Source: Microbulbifer agarilyticus (GTDB lineage Bacteria > Pseudomonadota > Gammaproteobacteria > Pseudomonadales > Cellvibrionaceae). From it: 64,000 bases of DNA. Each line of letters starts with the position of its first letter. Within the stretch, counting starts at the first letter, position 1. The DNA lies in assembly GCF_001999945.1 (NCBI RefSeq), contig NZ_CP019650.1, forward strand, positions 3,534,001-3,598,000, given 5' to 3'. The translations under genes and the position numbers were made by a program. Under the pieces are notes generated by a model. That model was not told the DNA's origin. It did no database searches and worked only from the letters and a program-made list of their open reading frames with translations. Positions 10,103 to 23,152 of the stretch are shown here, one piece after another.

Positions 10103-10636
10103 ATGCCCCAGCACGAGCAGTTACCCGAATTGACCGGACAACTCTATGAAGAGCTCCGGCGCTGTGCGCGGCGTATCCTGGCGAACCAGTCCGCAGAGCT
10201 GACCCTGCAGACCACCGATGTGGTGCACGAAGCGTGTCTGCGCCTGATTGAATCTCCGGCGCAATTTGAAAGCCGCACCCACCTGTATCGCTGCGCCGCC
10301 AAAGCCATGCGGCATTTACTGGTGGACCACGCCCGCGCAAAATCTGCGCAGAAGCGCAATGGAGTGCACATGCGCACGGTCTGGATGGACAACCTGCTGG
10401 GTGATATCGATGTGAACCTCGGCCTGCTCACCATCGACCACACGCTGACCGAGATGTCACAAATCGGTGAGCGACTGGAGAGCATTGCCGAGCTGCATTA
10501 CCTCGCCGGCTTCACCCAGGCCCGAGTTGCTGAAATTTTGAACATTAGCGTGGCGACTGTTGAGCGCGAATTGAAATTTGCCCGGGCGTTCCTGACCGAT
10601 CGCCTGCAAGAGCTCCACCACCCCACACCAGCCTGA
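10103..10636 (+). CDS. ECF-type RNA polymerase sigma factor, kinase-linked (TIGR02999-like)
   Basis: Small sigma-70 family regulator of 177 residues. Region 2 is at about residues 8-75 (QLYEELRRCARRILANQS, then TLQTTDVVHEACLRLIE, then YRCAAKAMRHLLVDHARAK). Region 4 is at about 110-170, with the helix-turn-helix GFTQARVAEILNISVATVER. In the region 2.2 segment that contacts RNA polymerase, usual ECF proteins carry an acidic cluster; here it reads Thr37-Thr38-Asp39. Families of this type are paired with Hanks kinases, and phosphorylation of Thr at this place activates EcfP of Vibrio parahaemolyticus. ATG 10103 is preferred: the 27 extra residues from the TTG at 10022 are Gln/Ala-rich and would overlap the promoter-like site. 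The kinase gene starts 7 bases downstream. No anti-sigma gene is seen. Confidence 0.9.
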   Translation: MPQHEQLPELTGQLYEELRRCARRILANQSAELTLQTTDVVHEACLRLIESPAQFESRTHLYRCAAKAMRHLLVDHARAKSAQKRNGVHMRTVWMDNLLGDIDVNLGLLTIDHTLTEMSQIGERLESIAELHYLAGFTQARVAEILNISVATVERELKFARAFLTDRLQELHHPTPA

Positions 10637-10643
10637 ATCCGTT

Positions 10644-13382
10644 ATGCCCAACCGCAAAATCCGTCTGAAAACGGTTAAAGACCTGTTCGACCGCTGCGCT
10701 GAAGCGGCTATCAGCGAACGCGATGCGCTCCTCGCCTCGGCGGAGGCCAGCCCTGAAGAACTGCGCGAAGTAAAACGACTTCTGTCGTTTCACGATACGG
10801 TCGATGTCAGTGCACAGCAGACGCATATTATCGGCCAGCAATTACGGACGCTCAGTCAGAGCATTCCCTCCGGGCAGCAGCTGGGCCCGTTCGCAATCGA
10901 AGAAGAAATTGGCCACGGCGGCATGGGCATCGTGTTTCGTGCACGCAGGGCCGATGGCAGCTATGAGCAGCAGGTGGCAATCAAGGTAGCCCCAAGCTTT
11001 GCCAGCGCTGAAGAGTTAAAGCACTTCCATCAGGAACGGCAGATCCTGGCCAAGCTGCAGCACCCGAATATCGCGACACTGCTGGACGGCGGCGCTACCG
11101 ACGATAACCGCCCCTACCTAGTCATGGAGTATGTATCTGGCAAGGCGATTCACGAACACTGCCTTACCCACAAGCTGCCGCTCAAGGCACGGCTTCAACT
11201 ATTTATTGAAGTCTGCAAGGCGGTCAGCTATGCCCACAATCACCTGATTATTCACCGGGATATCAAGCCTGAAAATGTACTAGTCAACGAGCAAGGCCAG
11301 GTAAAGCTATTGGATTTTGGCATTGGCAAAGCTCTGCAAGGCGAGGCGGACCGCACTAATGCGACCGCCCTGCAAGGCATGACCCTGGCCTATGCCAGCC
11401 CGGAACAGATACGTGGTGAACGCACAACCATGGCCACCGATGTGTATGGGCTCGGAGCACTACTGTATTGCCTGCTTACCGGGCGGTCTCCCCACGGGCT
11501 GGGAAACAACTGTGCGGAGCAGGCGGTGGAAGCCATCTGCCGTACGGAGACAACCCCACCCAGTCGGATACGAGTGGAGAACGGGGGAATCCAAGACCGG
11601 AAATCACTCCGCGGCGACCTGGACAATATTGTCAGCAAGGCACTGCGTAAGGAGCCCGAAAGACGCTACGACAGTGCCCGTGATCTGCAGCGGGATATTG
11701 AGCGCTACCTGAACCGAGAGCCGGTGCAGGCAACCCCTTCGAGCTTGTTTTACCGCGCGGGCCGCGTACTAGCCCGGCACCCTGTCGCCAGCGGCCTCGC
11801 CGCCTCTGTGGTGGTTGCGATTAATCTCGGGCTCGCCGCATCTTTGTACCTGGCAGACCAGCTGCGCATGGAACGCGACAGCCTGCTCGACGCACAACGG
11901 GAAATCAAACGGCAGATGTACACCGCGGAACGCACAACGGCGCTACTAACGGACATGTTTGAAGCAGCGTCGCCTGCACGCGCCCAGGGCCGCACCGTCA
12001 ACGTCGATCAGATCCTGGAAGACGGCGCACGCAAGATTCGCGAGACTCTGGACAATGACCCCGCCGTGAAATCACAACTGTTGAAATCGCTGGCGCAGTT
12101 AAATTACAACGTCGGCAAGTACCACGAAGCCGCGACACTTCAGCAGGAAGCACTGCAACAACTCGACACCGCCGCACTACTGCCGGCGGGTATCAGTGCA
12201 ACGGAAGCCGCCCATATGCGCGCCGAACTATTAATCGGCCTCGGACGCTACCAGCGGGAATCCGGCGCGGTGAATGGCGCTGCAGCGGCTCTTGAGGAGG
12301 CGTTCACCCTGCTGGAGCAGTATCCCGACAAGCGCCTGCAGGCACAGGCGCTGCACCGACAGGGGCAGCTGATTTCCCGTGTTGGTTCACCGGATGACGC
12401 CATCGAAGTACTGAACGCGGCAAAAGGTATCTGGCAGCAAATGCCCGATCAGGGCGGCGCTCTGGGCTTGGCTAACAACCACAGCCTGTCCAATGCTTAC
12501 TTCAACAAACCAGATTTCCCGATGGCCGCGCAAACCGAATCCGCAGTACTTGCCGAGCGCATAAAACTATTGGGGGAGTCCCACCCGGACACGCTCAATA
12601 GTTATCGTTTTGTCGCGCGGAGCTATATGCGTGTGGGGCGCTGGCAGGAAGCCCGTGAGCTCGCGCAGCGCGCCTATCAGGTGAGCGGTAAAATTTTCAG
12701 CACCGAAAATAAGATCTTTCGGCACAGCGCGATCACCTATGCGCGACTACTGGGCCGTCTGGGTGACTTTCAAGGGGCTGCCGAGGTACTGAACCCTTTT
12801 CTCGCAGGCGAGGTGCGCGAGCTGGAAACCACAGCGGAACTCTTCCACCATCGCGGCTACTTCAATTTCCACCTAGGCCACGTGGCACTGGCGCGCGCCG
12901 ATCTGGAAAGGGCCGTGAAAATACTTGGCAAGATTTATCCACACAACTCCGATTCCACTTTTTTGCCGCGCGCCAATCTCGGTGAAGCTCTGGCGATAAC
13001 CGGGGATGTCGCCGCCGGTATTGAGCTGATTAACCAGGTTAAGCAGGAAAACATCGTGCAATACGGGGCCGATGACTACGGGGTGGCGAGCTGGAACTTG
13101 CGTCTTGCACGTATCGCATTGCATGAGGGCAAACTGGAAGAGGCGAGAGAACTAAATCAGCTGTCGCACACCATTAACTTAAAGACCTTTAGCCACGACC
13201 ACCCCATCGTATTGCAAAACGATGAAACAGAAATGCACATTGCCCTTGCGCAAAACGACAAATCAAAAGCGATACAAATCTGTAAACGGCTAATAGAAAC
13301 CTACGAAAGTATTTTCCCCGAGGATGCGCCGATCATCGCCCGCCATCGACAATTACTAGAGCAGCTCACCAAGTCTGCCTGA
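10644..13382 (+). CDS. Membrane-anchored Hanks-type Ser/Thr kinase with TPR-rich C-terminus
   Basis: 912 residues. Kinase domain at about 80-355: glycine loop G90-HGGMG, catalytic Lys114 in VAIKV, HRDIKPEN (Asp206), DFG at 224-226 and ASPEQIRGE as activation-segment end. All key residues are present, so it should be active. A transmembrane helix follows at about 381-404 (VASGLAASVVVAINLGLAAS), then a short coiled-coil-like stretch. A long helical part from about 450 to 905 reads as tetratricopeptide repeats, with pairs such as GRYQRESGAVNGAAAALEEA. The kinase lies in the cytoplasm and the repeats beyond the membrane. It starts 7 bases after the sigma gene stop, so the two are co-transcribed; the likely substrate is that sigma factor. 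The signal it senses is unknown. Confidence 0.93.
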   Translation: MPNRKIRLKTVKDLFDRCAEAAISERDALLASAEASPEELREVKRLLSFHDTVDVSAQQTHIIGQQLRTLSQSIPSGQQLGPFAIEEEIGHGGMGIVFRARRADGSYEQQVAIKVAPSFASAEELKHFHQERQILAKLQHPNIATLLDGGATDDNRPYLVMEYVSGKAIHEHCLTHKLPLKARLQLFIEVCKAVSYAHNHLIIHRDIKPENVLVNEQGQVKLLDFGIGKALQGEADRTNATALQGMTLAYASPEQIRGERTTMATDVYGLGALLYCLLTGRSPHGLGNNCAEQAVEAICRTETTPPSRIRVENGGIQDRKSLRGDLDNIVSKALRKEPERRYDSARDLQRDIERYLNREPVQATPSSLFYRAGRVLARHPVASGLAASVVVAINLGLAASLYLADQLRMERDSLLDAQREIKRQMYTAERTTALLTDMFEAASPARAQGRTVNVDQILEDGARKIRETLDNDPAVKSQLLKSLAQLNYNVGKYHEAATLQQEALQQLDTAALLPAGISATEAAHMRAELLIGLGRYQRESGAVNGAAAALEEAFTLLEQYPDKRLQAQALHRQGQLISRVGSPDDAIEVLNAAKGIWQQMPDQGGALGLANNHSLSNAYFNKPDFPMAAQTESAVLAERIKLLGESHPDTLNSYRFVARSYMRVGRWQEARELAQRAYQVSGKIFSTENKIFRHSAITYARLLGRLGDFQGAAEVLNPFLAGEVRELETTAELFHHRGYFNFHLGHVALARADLERAVKILGKIYPHNSDSTFLPRANLGEALAITGDVAAGIELINQVKQENIVQYGADDYGVASWNLRLARIALHEGKLEEARELNQLSHTINLKTFSHDHPIVLQNDETEMHIALAQNDKSKAIQICKRLIETYESIFPEDAPIIARHRQLLEQLTKSA

Positions 13383-13544
13383 TTCGTGTTTATCCGGCAC
13401 ACGACCAATCCCCTCTGTCAGTTCAAAAACGCCGTTCATATCGCGGATAGACATATACAACGATGGACATGTCCCTTTAAGACCGGCGGCGGCAAACTAA
13501 ACTGTCAGTAGAGGCAGTCATACATTAAACAGGAGGGATACGTC

Positions 13545-14021
13545 ATGACCATGGCACCCACTGTCAGTCGATATCTTGATAACCATTCCGTCCACTACCG
13601 GGTGATTCCCCATGAACACAGCGCGACCAGCCGTGAAAGCGCGCACAAAGCGGATGTTCGTGAAGACCGGGTGGCAAAAGCGATCCTGCTAAAGGACGAG
13701 CAGGGCATGGTAATGGTGGTCATACCCGCAAGCAGCGGGTTGGATATGCGCGCGGTGCGCGATGAAACGGGACGCAACCAGCTGGAAATGGTGAGTGAAT
13801 CAGAATTCGGCAACATCTTCAGCGACTGCGAACTCGGCGCTCTGCCACCACTCGGTCAGGCATACGGACTGACAACATTGGTTGATACTGGACTCGACAG
13901 TCGCGACACAATCTATCTGGAATCGGGCGATCATGAATCACTGGTGGCACTGGATGGAGAGGACTTCGACCGTCTTATGGCGACCAGTCGCCATTGCAAC
14001 TTAAGCCGGGACTGGTGGTAA
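13545..14021 (+). CDS. YbaK/ProX-type aminoacyl-tRNA deacylase domain protein
   Basis: 158-residue free-standing editing-domain protein of the YbaK / prolyl-tRNA synthetase insertion superfamily, which hydrolyses mischarged aminoacyl-tRNAs. Visible landmarks are the N-terminal VHYRVIPHEHSATSRESA, the central DRVAKAILLKDEQGMVMVVI with the conserved Lys of the family, and the late segment AYGLTTLVDTGLDSRDTIYLES. A strong AGGAGGG lies 7 bases upstream of the ATG. It stands alone between the kinase gene and a convergent tuf gene. Which tRNA it edits cannot be told from sequence; other members act on Ala-, Ser- or Cys-tRNA(Pro). Confidence 0.85.
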   Translation: MTMAPTVSRYLDNHSVHYRVIPHEHSATSRESAHKADVREDRVAKAILLKDEQGMVMVVIPASSGLDMRAVRDETGRNQLEMVSESEFGNIFSDCELGALPPLGQAYGLTTLVDTGLDSRDTIYLESGDHESLVALDGEDFDRLMATSRHCNLSRDWW

Positions 14022-14050
14022 ACCCGGTTACACAAAAATGAGAGACAAAA

Positions 14051-14081
14051 AAAGCCGCGGCATTTCTGCCGCGGCTTTTTT
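14051..14081. terminator. Bidirectional intrinsic terminator between ybaK-like gene and tuf
   Basis: Perfect stem AAAGCCGCGGCA / TGCCGCGGCTTT with loop TTTC, flanked by A-run on the left and T-run on the right. It serves the deacylase gene on the plus strand and tuf on the minus strand, which converge here. Confidence 0.92.
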
Positions 14082-14102
14082 GCTTTCGATCAAGAGTAAA
14101 TA

Positions 14103-15296
14103 TTACTCGATGATCTTAGCTACAACGCCAGCACCAACGGTACGGCCACCTTCGCGGATCGCGAAGCGCAGACCATCTTCCATTGCGATCGGCGCAATCA
14201 GGGTAACGGTCATCTGAACGTTATCGCCTGGCATTACCATCTCGGTACCTTCTGGCAGTTCACACGCACCAGTTACGTCAGTGGTACGGAAGTAGAACTG
14301 AGGACGGTAGCCTTTGAAGAACGGGGTGTGACGACCACCTTCGTCCTTGGACAGTACGTACACTTCTGCTTCGAACTTGGTGTGCGGGGTGATGGAGCCC
14401 GGCTTAGCCAGAACCTGACCACGCTCAACTTCGTCACGCTTGGTACCACGCAGCAGCGCACCAATGTTCTCACCAGCACGGCCTTCGTCCAGCAGCTTGC
14501 GGAACATTTCTACACCAGTACAGGTAGTAGTGGTGGTTTCTTTGATACCAACGATCTCGATCTCGTCACCAGTGTTGATAACACCACGCTCAACACGACC
14601 GGTAACTACGGTACCACGACCGGAGATGGAGAATACGTCTTCGATCGGCATCAGGAACGGCTGGTCTACCGCACGCTCCGGCTCCGGAATGTACTCGTCC
14701 AGGGTTTCAACCAGCTTCTTAACAGCGGTAGTACCCATTTCGTTGCTGTCGTCGCCGTTCAGGGCCATCAGAGCAGAACCAACGATGATCGGAGTGTCGT
14801 CACCCGGGAACTCGTACTGGTCCAGAAGTTCACGAACTTCCATCTCTACCAGTTCCAGCAGCTCTTCGTCGTCAACCATGTCGGCTTTGTTCAGGAATAC
14901 CACGATGTAAGGTACACCTACCTGACGAGACAGCAGGATGTGCTCACGAGTCTGCGGCATGGGGCCGTCAGCTGCGGAACATACCAGGATAGCGCCGTCC
15001 ATCTGAGCAGCACCGGTGATCATGTTCTTAACGTAGTCGGCGTGTCCCGGGCAATCTACGTGCGCGTAGTGACGGGTCGGGGACTCGTATTCAACGTGAG
15101 AGGTTGCGATGGTGATACCACGCTCACGCTCTTCCGGAGCGTTGTCGATACCGTCGAAAGCAACAGCGTCGCCGCCCCATACTTCTGCACATACGCGAGT
15201 CAGTGCAGCAGTCAGAGTGGTTTTACCGTGGTCAACGTGACCGATGGTGCCCACGTTTACGTGGGGCTTGGAACGTTCAAACTTTTCTTTTCCCAT
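14103..15296 (-). CDS. tuf: Elongation factor Tu, str-operon copy
   Basis: 397-residue translation GTPase that delivers aminoacyl-tRNA to the ribosome. It has GHVDHGKT (P-loop), DCPGH (switch II) and NKAD, then the beta-barrel domains 2 and 3. It is the last gene of rpsL-rpsG-fusA-tuf, 42 bases after fusA. The protein is the same as that of the second copy at 31299-32492, and DNA identity appears complete across the coding region and ends at its borders. Transcription should end at the terminator at 14051-14081. No rpsJ or S10 operon follows; a convergent unrelated gene does. Confidence 0.99.
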   Translation of the reverse strand: MGKEKFERSKPHVNVGTIGHVDHGKTTLTAALTRVCAEVWGGDAVAFDGIDNAPEERERGITIATSHVEYESPTRHYAHVDCPGHADYVKNMITGAAQMDGAILVCSAADGPMPQTREHILLSRQVGVPYIVVFLNKADMVDDEELLELVEMEVRELLDQYEFPGDDTPIIVGSALMALNGDDSNEMGTTAVKKLVETLDEYIPEPERAVDQPFLMPIEDVFSISGRGTVVTGRVERGVINTGDEIEIVGIKETTTTTCTGVEMFRKLLDEGRAGENIGALLRGTKRDEVERGQVLAKPGSITPHTKFEAEVYVLSKDEGGRHTPFFKGYRPQFYFRTTDVTGACELPEGTEMVMPGDNVQMTVTLIAPIAMEDGLRFAIREGGRTVGAGVVAKIIE

Positions 15297-15338
15297 TTTC
15301 AGGATCCTCTAACTAAAAAGTTTTAAAGGGACTAAGCC

Positions 15339-17447
15339 TTAAGCTTTGTTCTTTGCAATGATTTCGTCAGCGACGTTTTTCGGCGCTTCCGCATACTTCA
15401 GGAATTCCATGGTGTAAGTAGCACGGCCCTGGGTAGCAGAACGCAGGTCGGTGGCGTAACCGAACATTTCGGCCAGCGGCACTTCCGCGTTTACAACTTT
15501 ACCGGACGCATTTTCGTCCATGCCCTGGATCAGACCGCGACGACGGTTCAGGTCGCCTACTACGTCACCCATGTTCTCTTCCGGAGTAACCACTTCTACC
15601 TTCATTACCGGCTCGAGCAGTACAGCACCGCCCACGTCTGCCAGCTTCTTGGTAGCCATGGAGCCCGCGATCTTGAACGCCATTTCATTGGAGTCCACAT
15701 CGTGGAAAGAGCCATCGTACAGGGTAGCCTTCAGGCCCAGCAGCGGGTAGCCAGCCAGAACACCGTTCTGCATCTGCTCTTCAATACCCTTGTTTACTGC
15801 GGGGATGTATTCCTTCGGTACTACACCACCAACGATCTCGTTGACGAATTCCAGACCTTCAGCGGACTCGTCCTCTGCCGGCTCGAATTTCACCCAAACG
15901 TGACCATACTGACCGCGACCACCGGACTGACGAACGAACTTGCCTTCGATCTCAGAGGTGTTGCGGATAGTTTCACGGTAGGCAACCTGAGGCTTACCGA
16001 TGTTGGCTTCAACGTTGAACTCACGACGCATGCGGTCAACGATGATGTCCAGGTGCAGCTCACCCATACCGGAGATGATGGTCTGGCCGGTCTCTTCGTC
16101 GGTCTTAACGCGGAAAGACGGATCTTCCTGAGCCAGCTTGCCCAGTGCGATACCCATTTTTTCCTGGTCCGGTTTGGACTTCGGCTCTACCGCTACGGAG
16201 ATTACCGGCTCCGGGAACTCCATACGCTCGAGGACGATCTTGGCGTCTTCAGAACACAGGGTGTCACCAGTGGTCACATCTTTCAGGCCGATGGCCGCAG
16301 CGATGTCACCTGCCAGTACTTCTTTGATTTCCTGACGGTCGTTGGAGTGCATCTGTACCATACGGCCGACACGCTCTTTCTTCTGCTTCACGGAGTTGTA
16401 TACCGCGGTGCCGCTTTCCAGCTTACCGGAGTAAACACGGAAGAAGGTCAGAGTACCAACGAAGGGGTCGGTCGCGATTTTGAACGCCAGTGCAGCGAAC
16501 GGCGCATTGTCGTCAGCTTCACGGGTTTCAACAGTCTCAGCCGCGTCGAGCAGAGTACCTTCGATTGCCTTAACCTGGTTCGGCGCTGGCAGGAACTCGA
16601 TAACCGCGTCCAGCATGGCCTGTACGCCCTTGTTCTTGAACGCAGAGCCGCCCAGAACCGGTACGATTTCGTTAGCCAGAGTACGCTGACGGATTGCTGC
16701 CTTGATCTCTTCTTCGGTCAGCTCACCTTCTTCCAGGTACTTTTCCATCAGCTCTTCGGTCGCTTCCGCAGCCGCTTCAACCAGGAACTCGCGCATTTCT
16801 TCGCACTCGTCCTGCATATCGGCCGGGATGTCGCCGTATTCGAAAGTCATGCCCATGTCATCTTCATTCCACAGGATGGCTTTCATTTTGATCAGGTCTA
16901 CAACGCCCTTGAACTCATCTTCAGAGCCAATGGTCATTTGCAGAGGTACAGCGTTCGCATTCAGGCGATCTTTCAGCTGGTCCACTACCATGCGGAAGTC
17001 CGCACCGGCACGGTCCATTTTGTTTACGAATACCATGCGCGGTACTTCGTACTTGTTCGCCTGGCGCCATACGGTTTCGGTCTGAGGCTGAACGCCTGAA
17101 GAGCCGCACAGTACAACGACCGCGCCATCGAGAACACGCAGGGAGCGCTCTACTTCAATGGTGAAGTCAACGTGTCCTGGGGTGTCGATGATGTTTACGC
17201 GATGCTGCGGAAACTGCTGCTGCATACCAGCCCAGAAACAGGTGGTTGCTGCAGAGGTAATGGTAATACCGCGCTCTTGCTCCTGCTCCATCCAGTCCAT
17301 GGTTGCGGCGCCTTCGTGCACCTCACCAATTTTGTGGGACAGACCGGTGTAGAACAGTACGCGCTCGGTAGTCGTGGTTTTACCGGCGTCTACGTGGGCG
17401 CAGATACCGATATTACGATAGCGTTCGATAGGCGTTTTACGTGCCAC
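15339..17447 (-). CDS. fusA: Elongation factor G
   Basis: 702-residue translocase GTPase that moves tRNA and mRNA through the ribosome and helps recycle it. The G domain begins at [20 protein letters not shown], with DTPGH and NKMDR; domains II to V follow, with [10 protein letters not shown] and [11 protein letters not shown] in the later part. Length and motifs are those of canonical gammaproteobacterial EF-G. It lies between rpsG (120 bases upstream, with a strong stem-loop between) and tuf. Confidence 0.99.
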   Translation of the reverse strand: MARKTPIERYRNIGICAHVDAGKTTTTERVLFYTGLSHKIGEVHEGAATMDWMEQEQERGITITSAATTCFWAGMQQQFPQHRVNIIDTPGHVDFTIEVERSLRVLDGAVVVLCGSSGVQPQTETVWRQANKYEVPRMVFVNKMDRAGADFRMVVDQLKDRLNANAVPLQMTIGSEDEFKGVVDLIKMKAILWNEDDMGMTFEYGDIPADMQDECEEMREFLVEAAAEATEELMEKYLEEGELTEEEIKAAIRQRTLANEIVPVLGGSAFKNKGVQAMLDAVIEFLPAPNQVKAIEGTLLDAAETVETREADDNAPFAALAFKIATDPFVGTLTFFRVYSGKLESGTAVYNSVKQKKERVGRMVQMHSNDRQEIKEVLAGDIAAAIGLKDVTTGDTLCSEDAKIVLERMEFPEPVISVAVEPKSKPDQEKMGIALGKLAQEDPSFRVKTDEETGQTIISGMGELHLDIIVDRMRREFNVEANIGKPQVAYRETIRNTSEIEGKFVRQSGGRGQYGHVWVKFEPAEDESAEGLEFVNEIVGGVVPKEYIPAVNKGIEEQMQNGVLAGYPLLGLKATLYDGSFHDVDSNEMAFKIAGSMATKKLADVGGAVLLEPVMKVEVVTPEENMGDVVGDLNRRRGLIQGMDENASGKVVNAEVPLAEMFGYATDLRSATQGRATYTMEFLKYAEAPKNVADEIIAKNKA

Positions 17448-17470
17448 AGTTGTATCCTCGATATAACGGC

Positions 17471-17513
17471 AAAAGGCAGCTAGGCCCCAAGTTAAAAAAC
17501 TGGCCCTGCTGCC
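17471..17513 (-). promoter_or_regulatory. Stem-loop between rpsG and fusA
   Basis: In the mRNA the arms GGCAGC and GCTGCC enclose a second GGCC/GGCC pairing, with a 2-base internal bulge and a T-rich loop. Four Ts follow the stem on the minus strand. This could be a weak attenuator or a processing/stability hairpin that adjusts fusA-tuf against the ribosomal genes upstream. It is 24 bases before fusA. Confidence 0.5.
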
Positions 17514-17567
17514 TTTCGGTTTTAATTTCCGATGTGTGTATTCATCAGACTTAGAAGCGCCACTATC

Positions 17568-18038
17568 TTAGAAACGATAGTGAGAGAACGCCTTGTTGGC
17601 TTCCGCCATACGGTGCACGTCTTCACGCTTCTTGACCGCGCCGCCCTTGTTCTGGGAAGCATCGATCATTTCATTGGCCAGACGCTGGGCCATAGACTTC
17701 TCGCCGCGCTTACGGGAGAAATCTACCAGCCAGCGCATTGCCAGCGCGGTACGACGTGCAGGACGCACTTCTACCGGTACCTGGTAAGTAGCACCACCAA
17801 CACGACGGGACTTTACTTCCACCATCGGGGCGATGTTTTCCAGGGACTCTTCAAAAATTTCAATCGGATCTTTGTTCAGCTTTTCTGAAACCAGATCCAG
17901 TGCACCGTATACGATGCTCTCTGCCACAGACTTCTTACCAGAGATCATGACATGGTTCATGAACTTGGCCAGAGTCACGTTCCCAAACTTGGGATCGGGC
18001 AGTACTTCGCGCTTGGCGACTACTCGTCTTCTTGGCAT
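17568..18038 (-). CDS. rpsG: 30S ribosomal protein S7
   Basis: 156 residues starting [20 protein letters not shown], the usual S7 N-terminus. An open upstream extension of 14 codons to 18080 does not match the family and is ignored. S7 nucleates the 30S head on 16S rRNA and, in E. coli, also represses its own operon. It is second in the rpsL-rpsG-fusA-tuf unit; the gap to rpsL is 126 bases, close to the place where E. coli carries the S7 control site. Confidence 0.98.
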   Translation of the reverse strand: MPRRRVVAKREVLPDPKFGNVTLAKFMNHVMISGKKSVAESIVYGALDLVSEKLNKDPIEIFEESLENIAPMVEVKSRRVGGATYQVPVEVRPARRTALAMRWLVDFSRKRGEKSMAQRLANEMIDASQNKGGAVKKREDVHRMAEANKAFSHYRF

Positions 18039-18164
18039 GGAATTGCCTCTCTTCAGGGTTACTCTGAGATGCCGCCGCATTCGCTAATAAATAGCATCTA
18101 CAAATCGGCGAGCTCAGCCTTACTCCGGTTATTCGTTAAACCGAAACGCAAATTAACCTAAGGT

Positions 18165-18545
<381 letters not shown>

Positions 18546-18661
18546 TCACTCCAAAATAAAACGCCCCCACCAGTTACAGCAGTGAGGGCCTATCGTCAGT
18601 GCGCGATATTCCGGCGAACCCGAGGGTCGTCAGGCAATCGCACCCCATTAGCGGGGGCCGC

Positions 18662-18690
18662 ATTCTATAAACGCCGCATCCCCGAGTCAA
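18662..18690 (-). promoter_or_regulatory. Strong sigma-70 promoter of the str operon
   Basis: On the minus strand: TTGACT, exactly 17 bases, TAGAAT, followed by a GC-rich discriminator (GCGGCCCCC). The discriminator is typical of ribosomal promoters under stringent control. It lies in the 260-base gap between rpoC and rpsL. A GCCCTCAC/GTGGGGGC hairpin (18563-18589) lies in the resulting leader, just before the rpsL ribosome site. Confidence 0.85.
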
Positions 18691-18799
18691 CCACCAAGCG
18701 AAGTAAACACTCACATTCCTTGATGTTTGCGATCCGGAACTGACCGAAAGACGCCTTACAGGCAGAACTTTGCGGTCAGACTACTCCGTTCCGTTGACC

Positions 18800-23029
<4,230 letters not shown>

Positions 23030-23056
23030 GGCCTTTCCTCCACTAGGGGGTAGTCT

Positions 23057-23120
23057 TCCCGGCCAACTGCCTCTGGGGCCGGGAGGGCCGGTGGTGGCCA
23101 TTGCTGCGGGCCACCACCGG
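23057..23120 (-). promoter_or_regulatory. Two strong stem-loops between rpoB and rpoC
   Basis: Arms CCGGTGGTGGCC and GGCCACCACCGG form a perfect 12-bp stem with a 9-base loop (23088-23120). A second 8-bp stem TCCCGGCC/GGCCGGGA (23057-23084) follows towards rpoC. Neither has a T-run. They are probably RNA processing or stability elements within the rpoBC message. Confidence 0.55.
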
Positions 23121-23152
23121 TCTCTGTCTACTAAATCCGATTAATACCAGTG

